Source: Haloferax mediterranei ATCC 33500
GTDB lineage: Archaea > Halobacteriota > Halobacteria > Halobacteriales > Haloferacaceae
DNA length: 64,000 bases
NCBI RefSeq assembly: GCF_000306765.2
Contig: NC_017941.2
Coordinates: forward strand, 1,240,001-1,304,000
Direction: 5' to 3'
The notes under the pieces are model-generated. The model was not told the origin of the DNA. It ran no database searches and was given only the letters and a program-made list of their open reading frames with translations. The translations under genes and the position numbers were made by a program. Positions 1-9,110 of the stretch are shown here, in pieces; position 1 is the stretch's first letter; each line of letters starts with the position of its first letter.

Positions 1-2
1 TT

Positions 3-1004
3 TCGCGGCGTATCCGACGCACCAAGTACGACTTTGTCGATAAGTTCGCACGCCAAGAGGCCTCAAAAATCAACGAGTTCGTCAAAGGTGCCGGACGCGG
101 GCAACTCGAACTGTCGGGACCTCGCGGACGGGATACTGTCGCTGCCGACGATACTCCCGGTCGCATGTCCCCGGAACTTGACCCTGCTGATGCTGCCGAG
201 CAGAACCTTGGGCAGACGCAATACGAACTTGAACGGTTCGCTGAACAGGAGCAAGCTGCCCGTCGCGAACAGCTAGAAGACGTCGGTCCCGAGGTACGCC
301 CTGACTCCGAACTTTCCAAACGTACTCGCGCCGCCCAGTCGGACAAGTACACTGTTGATCAGGACGTCCTCGAAGAAGAGATTCGTCGCCAGCGTAGGGC
401 GCTCGAACGCGGTCTTCGTGAACCTCGGCGTCGCCGACGCCGTACTCAACGTGACCCTAGCGATCTCGGGGAACCGTGGGACATCAGCGAGATCGAACAC
501 CGACGCAAGCAGGCGATGGAGCCCAGCGTCAAAGCCGAAGCAGAATCTATCGAGCGACAGGCGACTGGCGCGGAGGTTGATGCGTTCGACCCCGTTGCGC
601 GAGAACGCGAGCGCCTCGACGTTGCAAGCCGACCAACCGCTGAGCCACGTCCGTTTGAGTCTGAACTGACGAGCGACCTCGAGCGCGAACTCGACCGTGA
701 GACGACGTTCGAACTCGAACGGACCACGGAACTTGAGCGGGAGCTTGAAAGCGAGACTGAGCGAACGGGCGTTGAGTTCGAGACCGAGTCCGTCTACGAG
801 ATGGAGCGTGAGCTTGAGCGCGAACTTGAAATCGAATCCGAGTTCGAGTCCGAATACGAGCGTGAACGTGAGCGTTGGCCAAAGGACCCGACAGACAACG
901 TCTTTGATGAAGATACGGGCGGGTTCGGTGTCGACGAGGATATTTGGCGGTCATCTATCGCCGATGCTGACGATCTCCTCCGTGATCTTGGAGGTGGTTG
1001 GTGA
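3..1004 (+). CDS. Partial acidic ELERE-repeat protein of the mobile element (5' end outside window)
   Basis: The reading frame is open from the first bases of the window, so only the C-terminal 333 residues are present. The first 50 residues are basic and mixed. From about residue 220 on the protein becomes an extremely charged tract built of Glu-Leu-Glu-Arg-type units, predicted to be a long single alpha helix or coiled coil. It ends in a short tail of mixed composition (VFDEDTGGFGVDEDIW). No catalytic motif is visible and no family was recognised. It is the first visible gene of an operon: its TGA overlaps the ATG of the next gene. A scaffold, tether or virion-associated role is only an inference from context. 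Confidence 0.75.
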   Translation, partial: SRRIRRTKYDFVDKFARQEASKINEFVKGAGRGQLELSGPRGRDTVAADDTPGRMSPELDPADAAEQNLGQTQYELERFAEQEQAARREQLEDVGPEVRPDSELSKRTRAAQSDKYTVDQDVLEEEIRRQRRALERGLREPRRRRRRTQRDPSDLGEPWDISEIEHRRKQAMEPSVKAEAESIERQATGAEVDAFDPVARERERLDVASRPTAEPRPFESELTSDLERELDRETTFELERTTELERELESETERTGVEFETESVYEMERELERELEIESEFESEYERERERWPKDPTDNVFDEDTGGFGVDEDIWRSSIADADDLLRDLGGGW

Positions 1005-1258
1005 TGCCTACGCTCTCGACGTATCTCCAACTCGCCGTCACGTTCATCGTCTCCATTCCTGTCAAGGATGTCCTCGATGCCATCGTCGGTCCGTTCCTCG
1101 ACATTGGGTGTTCCGCTGACACACCAGTTGTCGTCGAGGGCGCACGGAACTGCCTCTACATGCAACAGGCGATGACGTGGTTCCTCGGGTTCGTCCTCGT
1201 CGGCATGTTCGTCACCGCTGTCTCTCGCGGTGTGATTCTTGGAGGTGTCCGTGCGTGA
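1004..1258 (+). CDS. Small two-helix membrane protein of the element operon
   Basis: This 84-residue product has two hydrophobic segments, at about residues 5-30 and 55-78, with two cysteines between them. The ATG at 1004 is preferred over the upstream TTG at 998 and GTG at 1001. A GGAGGT ribosome-binding site lies at 990-995, and the ATG overlaps the upstream stop codon (TGATG). The family is unknown. Tight coupling to the surface-protein gene two places downstream suggests a part in the same membrane assembly. Confidence 0.7.
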   Translation: MPTLSTYLQLAVTFIVSIPVKDVLDAIVGPFLDIGCSADTPVVVEGARNCLYMQQAMTWFLGFVLVGMFVTAVSRGVILGGVRA

Positions 1259-1530
1259 GAGTCCGCACGCTCGTCTTCGTCGCATTCGGCCTTGGGCAGG
1301 TCGCTGCGTTCGTCGTGTTTCTCAATACCGGCGTCGCGGAGCTTATCTTACTCGCCGAGTCGCTTCCCTACGTTACTGAGACGTGGGTAGCGACACCTCT
1401 CCAGCGCATTAAGAGCGCTGCGTACCTGCTCGTGGTACCCATCTTCCTCCTTAACATCATCCTCTACGCGATCTACTCAGGACACCAGGAGGAGAAACAG
1501 CAGGAGCGACTCTATCGGGGTGGCTACTGA
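1255..1530 (+). CDS. Small membrane protein of the element operon
   Basis: This 91-residue protein starts at a GTG that overlaps the previous TGA (GTGA) and has a GGAGGTG site 7 nt upstream. Two hydrophobic segments lie at about residues 3-35 and 56-76. They are followed by a charged cytoplasmic-looking tail rich in Glu, Gln and Arg. The stop TGA overlaps the ATG of the large surface protein. The topology resembles the small membrane proteins that accompany spike proteins in membrane-enveloped archaeal viruses, but no homology could be established here. Confidence 0.7.
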   Translation: MRVRTLVFVAFGLGQVAAFVVFLNTGVAELILLAESLPYVTETWVATPLQRIKSAAYLLVVPIFLLNIILYAIYSGHQEEKQQERLYRGGY

Positions 1531-4286
1531 TGCGGCGGTTCAGTATCGTTCTGTTCGCTCTACTCGCTTCGGTTCTTGCGGTCTCTGCGACACCAGTTAG
1601 TGCGGCCGACGCGGGTCTCGAGCTTGCGTCACGAAACACGACCTCCTCGGACTTCAACGACGCAACGACCCTCGAAGGGTTTGAAGTCAAATCATCTGGG
1701 GACGGAGAACTCGTCGCAGCTTCAGGGATCAGTACATCTGTCCCAGACTCGTTTGAGGACGGGGATATCGCCGAATACGGCGGTTCAACGAGCTATGCGT
1801 CCGTCATCTCGAATAGCACCTTCGATGGGTCGAAGGTGCTCAATATGGAGTCGGATGGGTCCCATCAAACCATCTCCTCAACCGACACGGGAAGTGCACC
1901 CGTTCGCGGTACAACATGGCGTGTCGGGTACTACGCTGTCGGCTCCGGGAACCGTGGGTCATTCTTATGGGCCACATCTCAGGAAGATGCCAGCCCGACT
2001 GGCTACGCCCTCTCGGTTCGATGGCCCGATGACAAAATCCAGTTAATTCGGACAGACGGCGACACTTCGCCGTGGACTAATGGTGAAGTGCTTGACGAGG
2101 CGAATCTCGAACTCTCAGGCTACACTGACGAGAAACTCACCGCAGTCATCTCGTAGACAGACGGGACGATAACTGCCGACATCTATGATTCGACCGGCAC
2201 GAAGTTCGCGACCGTCACCGGCGTGGACACAACGTATAGTTCGGGTGGTGAGGGCTATCACTCGACGGGAGTCGGTTCTTCGGATGTTCTCTTCGACCGT
2301 TCAGACGCAAAAGTCGGTGGGTCGTCAACCATTGACGCGACCTACGTGGGAAGTTCCCACAAGGCCTCGGACATCGAGACCGGGTTCGTCGATCTGGACC
2401 TCACCAATGCCTCGGCAACTATCACGTGGCAAGGGTCGGACGACGGGTCGACGTGGTCGAACATCACGTCGACAACTATCTCGGCGTCAGCCAACGAGAC
2501 AACCGACCTCTCAACGACCTCGTACTCGCAGTACCGCGTTCGCGTCGACGCAACTGATACGGGAAGCGACGCATCAGCAACCATCTACGAGGAAGGGGTC
2601 TTGTTCAATGCCTCGACGCCAGCCACCGTAGGCGGGACCGCGATACCTGCAGATGACTCAACGATCCGTTTCAGCAACACTACCCTTTCAATCGACGTCA
2701 CCGACGCCGACTTCGCGACAACACAGGGTGACTCAGTTACTGCCGAGTTCTTTGTCGACGGTACGAGTGTCGGCTCCGACACACTCACCTCGAACGGTAC
2801 GGTGTCGGTGGCTACGACGGGCCTCGCAGAGGGTGACCACTCGTGGCACGTCGAGGTTGAGGACAGTTACGGTGAAACCTCTTCGAGTTCGACGAGAACC
2901 TTCGAGGTTGACCACTTCGAACCGGTCGTCAACAACTCGTCGCTTACCCCCGAAGACGGGTCCCAACTGACGTCACAAACGGTCAATCTCTCAGCAGAAG
3001 TCACTGACAGCGACTTCCAATTTGATGGGGATTCCCTCACTGTTGAGTTCGTCGTTGACGGGAGTGTCGTCGGCACAGACACCCTCTCCAGCAATGGGAC
3101 TGCAACCTACACGTACGACGCTGGGTCTGGGTCGTTCGACTGGAACGTCCAGGTCAGCGACCAGTACGGAACTGGTGTCGACACGGTATCGGCAACCCAA
3201 TCAGTCGCCTCTCCTTCGACCGTCTACATCCGAAACGTCTCCTCTGGTAGCCTCATCACCGAGACTGCATCTGTCGAGGCACGCCTCTTCTCAGGTGAAG
3301 AGATCTTCTCTAAGAACGCCACCAACGGTACAATAGATCTGACTGGTGTTTCCCCCGGGCAGGGCTACATCCTCCAGCTTCGCGTCGACGACTATGTCCT
3401 CCGGACCATCGCAGTCCGCTCGATCTATGAACAACAGACTGCGTATCTCCTCCCAGAGAACGAATCGACCGTCTACAACGAGTTCCACCTCGCCGACAAC
3501 ACCAACGAGTTCGATACCAGCGAGACGGTCCTCTACGTCGAGCGACCCATCGACAAGAACGGTACACTTGAGTGGCGGACAGTCACGGGCGACTACTTCG
3601 GTAGTGACGGGGTATTCAAAACGACGCTCGAAAAGGACCAGCGCTACCAGCTGACCATCGAAAACAACGACGGTGACCGGCGTGAACTCGGGAGTTACAT
3701 CGCAGCCGCGAACACCTCTGCGACGCTCACTGTCGGCGAAATCGTCTGGAAGAGTCCCAGCGGAGACACCTACCAGTGGGACGCGTACATCGACAAAGAG
3801 GACGACCCTCACGTTTTCAAATTCGTTTACTCAGACCCAGAAGACCAGACAACTGCGCTCAATGTGACTGTCTTCGAGCGTGGGAACGAGAGTAACGTCC
3901 TCTTGCAGACTAACCAAACAGGTTCTATCTCGTCGTTCCAACGGAGTGAACCACTTTCTACGGCAGAGAGTCAGACTCAGTGGATCGTCAACTTCACCGC
4001 CACACGAAACGGCTCAGTTCGACCCGTTCAAGAACCAATCTCGGGAGTGTCTGGAGTCAACATCCCAGTCGACCAACGATGGGCAACCCTCGGCGGATAC
4101 CTTCTCGTCATCGGGATTGGTGCCCTCTTCCCCTCGACGATGGCTCGGGCCGGAGCGGTCACCGTCGTTGCCGTCGCTACTGGGCTCTCGTGGCTCGGAC
4201 TCGTCCCGATTCCTATCGAGGTCATCGGTCTCGGTGGTGCAATCGCACTTCTCGGCGTCGTTGCCGAGTTCAACAGCAGGTACTAA
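1530..4286 (+). pseudogene. Large secreted surface (spike-like) protein, interrupted by an in-frame TAG
   Basis: The frame runs 919 codons but is broken by one TAG at 2154-2156; sequence on both sides is in the same frame and reads as continuous protein. Residues 1-25 form a Sec-type signal peptide. Next comes a LamG/concanavalin-like region (about 60-270), into which the stop falls. After it come repeated Thr/Ser-rich Ig-like modules with recurring FFVDGTSVGSDTL and FVVDGSVVGTDTL strands. The C-terminus has two or three hydrophobic segments and a short polar tail. The many Asn-X-Ser/Thr sites fit an S-layer-like or virion glycoprotein. Without readthrough, only a 208-residue secreted fragment would be made. 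The codon may derive from CAG (Gln) by one transition. Confidence 0.75.
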
Positions 4287-4289
4287 CAG

Positions 4290-4661
4290 ATGAGAGTCAC
4301 AGTTCCAATGCTCATCGTCATCTCGTGTGCGGTCGCCGGAGCCATCATGGAAGGTTCCGGATTCAATACGGCCGTCGGTATCGGGAAAGCGACGGGGCTG
4401 CAAGACGACGCTGCACAACTCGGAAACAACGCCTCAGAGTTCCGCGCCGAACGGGCCGGTGGTGGTAGCGGGTCCTATCTCGGCCTCACCGCTGACTCAA
4501 CACGTGCCTTCGTCGGAATCCTCAAGTGGAGCCTCATGCTTCCGCTGGCGCTCCAAAACATCGGGTTCCCCGGCTGGTTCGTCATCCCACTTGGCTGGCC
4601 GATCCAATTCATCAACTACGTCGGCATCTGGCAGATAATCCGGGGGATGAGAGTCTCATGA
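4290..4661 (+). CDS. Membrane protein of the element operon
   Basis: This 123-residue protein has an N-terminal hydrophobic segment (about 5-22), a polar Gly/Ser-containing middle (QLGNNASEFRAERAGGGSGS), and a C-terminal half with two hydrophobic stretches rich in Pro and Trp. It begins 4 nt after the surface-protein stop and ends in an ATGA overlap with the next gene. The family is not recognised. Confidence 0.7.
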   Translation: MRVTVPMLIVISCAVAGAIMEGSGFNTAVGIGKATGLQDDAAQLGNNASEFRAERAGGGSGSYLGLTADSTRAFVGILKWSLMLPLALQNIGFPGWFVIPLGWPIQFINYVGIWQIIRGMRVS

Positions 4662-4951
4662 GTATCGACTGTTGGTTCCAATCCGACGCTCACACGTGCA
4701 TCTTTGGTGAGCCAGGTTGGTCCGGTGCTATCGGCGAGTCGACACTCGCGATTTTTATCGTCGCCATTGTCGTCATCCCGATCTACAACAAGACCGGGGA
4801 CTTCGTACTCCCAGCGGTGCTGCTCGCTCTCATCTCCGGGATGGCTCTTCCGCTACTACCCGGAACCATCGCGAGCATCGCGTGGACTGTCCTGTTTATC
4901 TCAGTCGCTGGCTCGCTGTTCATCCTCCTCTTCCGGATGGTGATCGAATGA
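4658..4951 (+). CDS. Three-helix membrane protein of the element operon
   Basis: The ATG at 4658 overlaps the previous TGA (ATGA). The 97-residue product has two cysteines in the first 12 residues and three closely spaced hydrophobic segments (about 24-40, 46-66, 70-92). No catalytic motif was seen. The downstream gene again starts within its stop codon, so it belongs to the same polycistronic message. The function is unknown. Confidence 0.7.
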   Translation: MSIDCWFQSDAHTCIFGEPGWSGAIGESTLAIFIVAIVVIPIYNKTGDFVLPAVLLALISGMALPLLPGTIASIAWTVLFISVAGSLFILLFRMVIE

Positions 4952-5193
4952 TACACCGACTCCAGACGTCCTGGGCGAGACTCGTCCAGGCCGAGGACTC
5001 GCTCGATGGTCGCGAGCGTGCGCTCCTCGACCTCGTATTCATCGACTGGTTGCTCGTCGCCGTCATGGTCGCACCGACCTCGAAACACGTCTCCCTGCCA
5101 CCCGTGGTCAGCGAGGTCGCAACCTACCTCGCCATCGGAATGGTAACAACGACAGTCGCACTCCCCCTCGTCGCGGAGGTCCTTGACCGATGA
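4948..5193 (+). CDS. Small two-helix membrane protein
   Basis: This 81-residue product starts at an ATG inside the preceding stop (ATGA). It has an amphipathic acidic N-terminus, then hydrophobic segments at about 27-43 and 56-76. Its own stop overlaps the next start. It resembles none of the families I know. The unbroken chain of overlaps from 1004 to 5543 argues that all these proteins are made in fixed ratios. Confidence 0.65.
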   Translation: MIHRLQTSWARLVQAEDSLDGRERALLDLVFIDWLLVAVMVAPTSKHVSLPPVVSEVATYLAIGMVTTTVALPLVAEVLDR

Positions 5194-5543
5194 GCCTCCT
5201 TTGGCACCTGCTGACGCCGTCTGTTCCCCTCCACGAACTCACTCACGCACTCGCAGCGCTCCCGTGGGCTTCAAACATCGACGCGAGTCTCCTCCGCGAT
5301 GACGCACAGGTTGATGTGACACTTCCCGAAGGGACGCCACTGTGGGCCGTCTATCTCGTCTCACTCGCGCCCACACTCGTAGGACTCGGTCTCCTGCTCG
5401 GCCTTATTGCCCTCTTCGGCGTTCCGTCGGTCTCAGCGCTATCGGGGTTTGCCATCCACGAACTCGGTCTTCTCGTCATCCTCGCGCTCAACTGGGTGAT
5501 CTTCACGTACCCATCACGGGGAGATCGTCGCCCGCTCGGCTAG
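5190..5543 (+). CDS. Small M50-like (site-2-protease-type) membrane protein with HELTH motif
   Basis: The first hydrophobic region carries HELTHA (about residues 15-20), the zinc-binding HExxH signature of intramembrane metalloproteases of the M50/DUF3267 type. Two further hydrophobic segments follow, and the last contains NWVIFTYPS. At 117 residues it is shorter than true site-2 proteases (normally over 200). The second metal-ligand motif (NxxPxxxLDG) is not obvious, so it may be a minimal or inactive member. It is the last gene of the element's membrane operon; processing of the surface protein is an attractive but untested role. Confidence 0.65.
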   Translation: MSLLWHLLTPSVPLHELTHALAALPWASNIDASLLRDDAQVDVTLPEGTPLWAVYLVSLAPTLVGLGLLLGLIALFGVPSVSALSGFAIHELGLLVILALNWVIFTYPSRGDRRPLG

Positions 5544-5686
5544 TTCGGCGACCGAATTTTCCTCAGTACCCAGTCGACCGCGTCGAGCACATAGCCTAAG
5601 ATGGCGTGGGTAAACAGAATCCCAACTGCGACGGCTGATACAATTATGAGGGATCTAGGGAGAACACTGTCAAAAAATAGACTCAT
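5540..5686 (-). CDS. Possible short membrane protein, convergent with the element operon
   Basis: From an ATG at 5686 this frame gives 48 residues with one clear hydrophobic segment (SLIIVSAVAVGILFTHAIL) and a basic C-terminus. The frame can be extended upstream to 5818 (92 residues), but the extra part is in AT-rich DNA with poor haloarchaeal composition. It overlaps the end of the HELTH gene by 4 bp tail to tail. It may be a decaying gene. Confidence 0.35.
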   Translation of the reverse strand: MSLFFDSVLPRSLIIVSAVAVGILFTHAILGYVLDAVDWVLRKIRSPN

Positions 5687-5846
5687 GAGTGCGGTGAGTT
5701 GGCCTTCCAGTTGGAATCCAAGAGATGGGTGGTGTCCAGAGGTAAACCGATTGAGATATTCACGATGAGAAATAGTGCTACAAGTATAGAACATTATTTT
5801 GAATAGTATCGACAGCAATTTTAGAAATCCAATATTACTGTCTATT

Positions 5847-5898
<52 letters not shown>

Positions 5899-6079
5899 GA
5901 CCACGAGAAACACAATTGAGGAGCTTGAATTTCGTATCAACCAGATCCTGCGTTAGTGTCTGATCCTTGGGTTAATCCTCTTGATCCCCAATTAGTATCC
6001 TCGGGATGACATTTCTCACATGTGAGATATATAAAGCGGGAGATCGAATGCAAGAAGGTCGTTGAGTTATGTTGATAGA

Positions 6080-6566
6080 TTGTTCGCAGAGCTGCCCAAC
6101 GAGTGTCCCTTGGTGTTGAACTGTCCCACCAAGCTGTTTGGCAATGGTACGTCGGGTCGCTGACTGCGGTCACACAGCTAAAATTTCGATTGATGAAACT
6201 ACGGCCACGACAAATGATGGGTAGCCTTGTTGTTCACTGAATAAGCATCGAGACAAAGTTGACTCCTGATGCCGAATCATTTGGGTGGCATGAAGCAGGC
6301 CAACTGTGTTTCTTGTTGACGGTTGGGCTATCAGTCAGTCCTCTCTTGATTAGAATCTGGCAGTCAGCTCAACTACGTGAAACGGAATCACATCGGAAGG
6401 TGGTTCCATACGCTCAGAATACGAGTTGACCGCACCCATAATTCGTAGGTACGGAACCACATGAGTGTCCGGGTGGCCCATATAGGTCGCGCAGCCCTGT
6501 AACTTCCAACGACCACATCAATCGCTCGACTGAAGAACATCAGTCGAAGAGATGCCAACCAATTAA
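6080..6566 (+). pseudogene. Decayed DDE transposase (IS6-like)
   Basis: Fragments of a haloarchaeal DDE transposase appear in order but in different frames. An N-terminal piece reads RRAAQRVSLGVELSHQAVWQW, then a catalytic-like ISIDETTAT, then FLVDGWA. A C-terminal part has LNYVKRNHI, WFHTLRIRVDRTHNS and RPHQSLD, ending in MPTN and a stop at 6564-6566. Several stops and frameshifts separate them, and the middle of the catalytic domain is largely missing. It is an old remnant with no mobility of its own. The IS6 assignment rests on the LGV-S-HxAVWxW motif and the ID-ET spacing and is tentative. Confidence 0.55.
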
Positions 6567-6611
6567 TGAAACAGAAAGTATTTTGTTCTAACATTATTAA
6601 CAAGGAATTGA

Positions 6612-7463
6612 ATGCCTAATCAACGACGAAGGCAAATGTTGAAGAACATTGCAACGGCGGGCGTCGGTCTCTCGATCATGGGGACGGCTTCTGCAGACAA
6701 TGATGTTGCTGCGCGAGAAGGTACAGGAGGGTTCACTATGGATCTCTCGGGGTCGGAGATGAAACGTCCCGAGGAGATGCGAGAGATCGCAAAGAATACA
6801 GCAGACAAACATAATACTGACGCCTCCAGTATCGTGCCAGGTACTGACGACGGTGGGTTCGGCACGATGAATCAGAATCCTGATCTAAGCGGTTGCGACG
6901 AAATCGGTGGATGGAACAACTCGTACTACATTACCGACGACGTCAGCAATGTTAAGTACGCGAAGGTAGACAACTTGGTCATGCTGTACCGAGCGTACGA
7001 GCCTGAACCTAACGGTCGTTGGACGTACGCGGTGTGGCTCTGGTCCGGCGGAACGCCCCTCGATAAGCCGTACTCTCCTGGTGGGATTGATTGGATGACG
7101 AATAAGATCGACGTACTCAGCCAGTTCGACGTACTGAAATTCGATCCTGCAGTTAGGGAGAAAAAACACGGGAAAAACGTCTCATTCGGTATTACGGTCG
7201 GTACTGGTAGCGATGCAACCCCGACTGTCGGAATTAGTGGTTCGTCAGACGTGTATGAGGGGTACGTCACGACAGTTGATGCTGACGTCGACGACGCAGG
7301 TCACGTAAAGACGAAGTTTAAAGGCAGCCCCTACGACGGAGCGCAAAAGGCGACGAGCCTGAACGCTGCTATTGCAATCCGTGGTGACAGAAAACTCGGT
7401 TTCGACACAGAACTTCCGGATTCGGACTTCAACTGGGAAGTTCATGGTTATTATGGTGTTTGA
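6612..7463 (+). CDS. Tat-exported protein of unknown function
   Basis: This 283-residue product has a twin-arginine-like leader (RRRQMLKN followed by a short hydrophobic core and an ASA cleavage site near residue 29). The mature part has one cysteine only and is rich in Trp, Tyr, Gly and Asp. Patches such as WTYAVWLWSGG and FNWEVHGYYGV suggest a beta-rich secreted domain. The downstream PQQ-propeller lipoprotein gene starts 17 bp after its stop, so the two are probably co-transcribed. Its length equals that of the halocin C8 precursor, but the Cys-rich C-terminus of that family is absent. No function is assigned. Confidence 0.7.
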   Translation: MPNQRRRQMLKNIATAGVGLSIMGTASADNDVAAREGTGGFTMDLSGSEMKRPEEMREIAKNTADKHNTDASSIVPGTDDGGFGTMNQNPDLSGCDEIGGWNNSYYITDDVSNVKYAKVDNLVMLYRAYEPEPNGRWTYAVWLWSGGTPLDKPYSPGGIDWMTNKIDVLSQFDVLKFDPAVREKKHGKNVSFGITVGTGSDATPTVGISGSSDVYEGYVTTVDADVDDAGHVKTKFKGSPYDGAQKATSLNAAIAIRGDRKLGFDTELPDSDFNWEVHGYYGV

Positions 7464-7480
7464 TATCTAGGATTAAATCA

Positions 7481-8704
7481 ATGAGTAGCGAAACCAGCGT
7501 CGACCAACGAACGAGGCGGAATTTTCTTTTAAGTACAGCGACTGGTGCTCTCGGCTGCCTCGCCGGTTGTAATTCGATTAATGGGTCTTCCATAGGTTCC
7601 GCGACAGACTCTCAAGAGAGTATCCCACGCGCTATTGGACAGCGGAACTGGCACCAGCTCGGTGGTGGTTCGGCAAACCTCGCCTATCGGCCAGAGGGGA
7701 GTGCGCCGAGAGCTGAAGTTGAGAAGGTGTGGTCTGTCGACACGAGACAGCGAGCTGCAACGAGTCCTGCTGTTGCGGGAGAAACGGTGTTCGTCGCGAG
7801 TTACGATGGGAAAATCAGGGCGTTGGACGAAAAGGACGGCGACGCGAAGTGGTCTACTGCGCTATCGAGCCAGCGAACTGAGGTCCGTTCTTCACCAGCC
7901 GTCGTCGGTGACCTCGTCTGTGCAGGTTCACAAGATGGTGGAGTACGTGCGTACTCCACACAAGGAGGGGAGCACAAGTGGACCGCAGTTCCATCGCAAC
8001 GCTTCGTGGGGGGGATAACTGCCACCGAAAACCGTCTCTACGCAGGGAGTATTGGAGAGGATGCAGCCCTCTATGCGATAGACTCAGACGATGGTTCGGT
8101 CCAGTGGCAGGAATCGCTTGAAGATGGGACGATGGCTGCACCGGCAGTAACCGAGGAAACTGTGTTCGTCGGTGGAGTCGGATCTCCACTCCGCGCGCTA
8201 AATACAAATACCGGGAAACAACGATGGCAGTTCACATCGGTCGAACGAGCGAGTTTCGACGCTGCACCCGCCGTAGATGAAGCCTCGGTCTACGTAGCGA
8301 GTACCGATGGGAAGCTGCACGCGATTAGTCGAGACACTGGTGACCGCTCGTGGATGGTTGATGTTCCTCAGCAGACACGTTCGAGTGTAGCTGTCGCAGA
8401 TGGGAGCGCGTTCGTTCTCGATTATGAGGGTACAGTACGAGCGTTCGCCACAGAAGACGGAAGCCAGCAGTGGTCGGTTGAGACTGAGCGACCGCTCGCT
8501 AGAGCTGACCCTGCGGTCGTCCGCGACACGGTCTATGTCGGTGCATTCGATGGTGTTGTTTACGCACTGAACGTAGAGGATGGGTCAATTCGCTGGCAGT
8601 ACGATACTGGTTCACCGGCAATCTGGGGCTCCCCAGTTCCGGTTAACGGGACGGTGTATGTCGGAGACGCCGAGGGAACGGTGTACGCACTCGCCGAGGC
8701 TTAA
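7481..8704 (+). CDS. PQQ-type beta-propeller lipoprotein (BamB-like)
   Basis: The 407-residue product has a Tat motif (RRNFLLS), a hydrophobic stretch and a lipobox LAGC near residue 35, so it should be a lipid-anchored surface protein. The rest consists of seven or eight blades with the PQQ/WD-like pattern AxxGxxxWxxxL/V and VYVGxxDGxxYAL. The ATG at 7481 is chosen because the leader then begins with MSSETSVDQRTRR; the TTG at 7460 would add seven poorly supported residues. Such propellers act as protein-binding platforms. It is the probable partner of the secreted protein just upstream. Confidence 0.8.
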   Translation: MSSETSVDQRTRRNFLLSTATGALGCLAGCNSINGSSIGSATDSQESIPRAIGQRNWHQLGGGSANLAYRPEGSAPRAEVEKVWSVDTRQRAATSPAVAGETVFVASYDGKIRALDEKDGDAKWSTALSSQRTEVRSSPAVVGDLVCAGSQDGGVRAYSTQGGEHKWTAVPSQRFVGGITATENRLYAGSIGEDAALYAIDSDDGSVQWQESLEDGTMAAPAVTEETVFVGGVGSPLRALNTNTGKQRWQFTSVERASFDAAPAVDEASVYVASTDGKLHAISRDTGDRSWMVDVPQQTRSSVAVADGSAFVLDYEGTVRAFATEDGSQQWSVETERPLARADPAVVRDTVYVGAFDGVVYALNVEDGSIRWQYDTGSPAIWGSPVPVNGTVYVGDAEGTVYALAEA

Positions 8705-8709
8705 CAATC

Positions 8710-9110
8710 GACCCCATCGACGAAGTGGTCGAAGCCGCGCGGGAACGTGCCCACCAGTACTACTCATGGGTAAAACCGACGTACACCGATGGAAGACGGA
8801 CTGCTGGAAATACGGTGAAGACACGCGGGTCGTGTGGCCACACGACGGCTCGCTCGACTCCGAACTTGGAGAACAGCTATCCGACCATCCGGACTACAAC
8901 GTCCAGCGGGCGTTCAGCAAATCGCTCGGGAGGAAGGTCTGGAGCAACGTGTGTGACTCGTGCGACGCGTATCAGGGAACCATTCATCCGCAAAGAAGCA
9001 ATCGAGTGGTCCGCACCCCCGTTGGAGTGACCTCTGTGTGGCGACGAACACGACAGGTACCCGGACGATCGGATGGGCGGCGCGTTCGGTCAAGGCGGCT
9101 CTGTTGAAAT
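8710..9110 (+). pseudogene. Frameshifted remnant of a zinc-ribbon-like protein
   Basis: Three frames carry consecutive pieces of one protein: IDEVVEAARERAHQYYSW, then KTDVHRWKTDCWKYGEDT up to WSNVCDSCDAYQG, then FIRKEAIEWSAPPLE, then DEHDRYPDDRMGGAFGQG after a stop. The CWKY and CDSC pairs look like a CxxC zinc site in which one Cys (TGT) has become Tyr (TAT). At least two frameshifts and one stop are needed to join the pieces, so it is dead. The family was not recognised. Confidence 0.55.

Noticed and set aside
547..954. Arg/His-rich minus-strand frame
   Set aside because: It is the reverse reading of the ELERE tract, and low complexity explains it.
6612..7463. Identification as a halocin C8-type bacteriocin because of its 283-residue length and Tat leader
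   Set aside because: The Cys-rich mature peptide is absent. Length alone is no evidence.
7460..7480. Upstream TTG start for the PQQ lipoprotein
   Set aside because: The ATG at 7481 gives a normal Tat leader; the extra residues are not leader-like.
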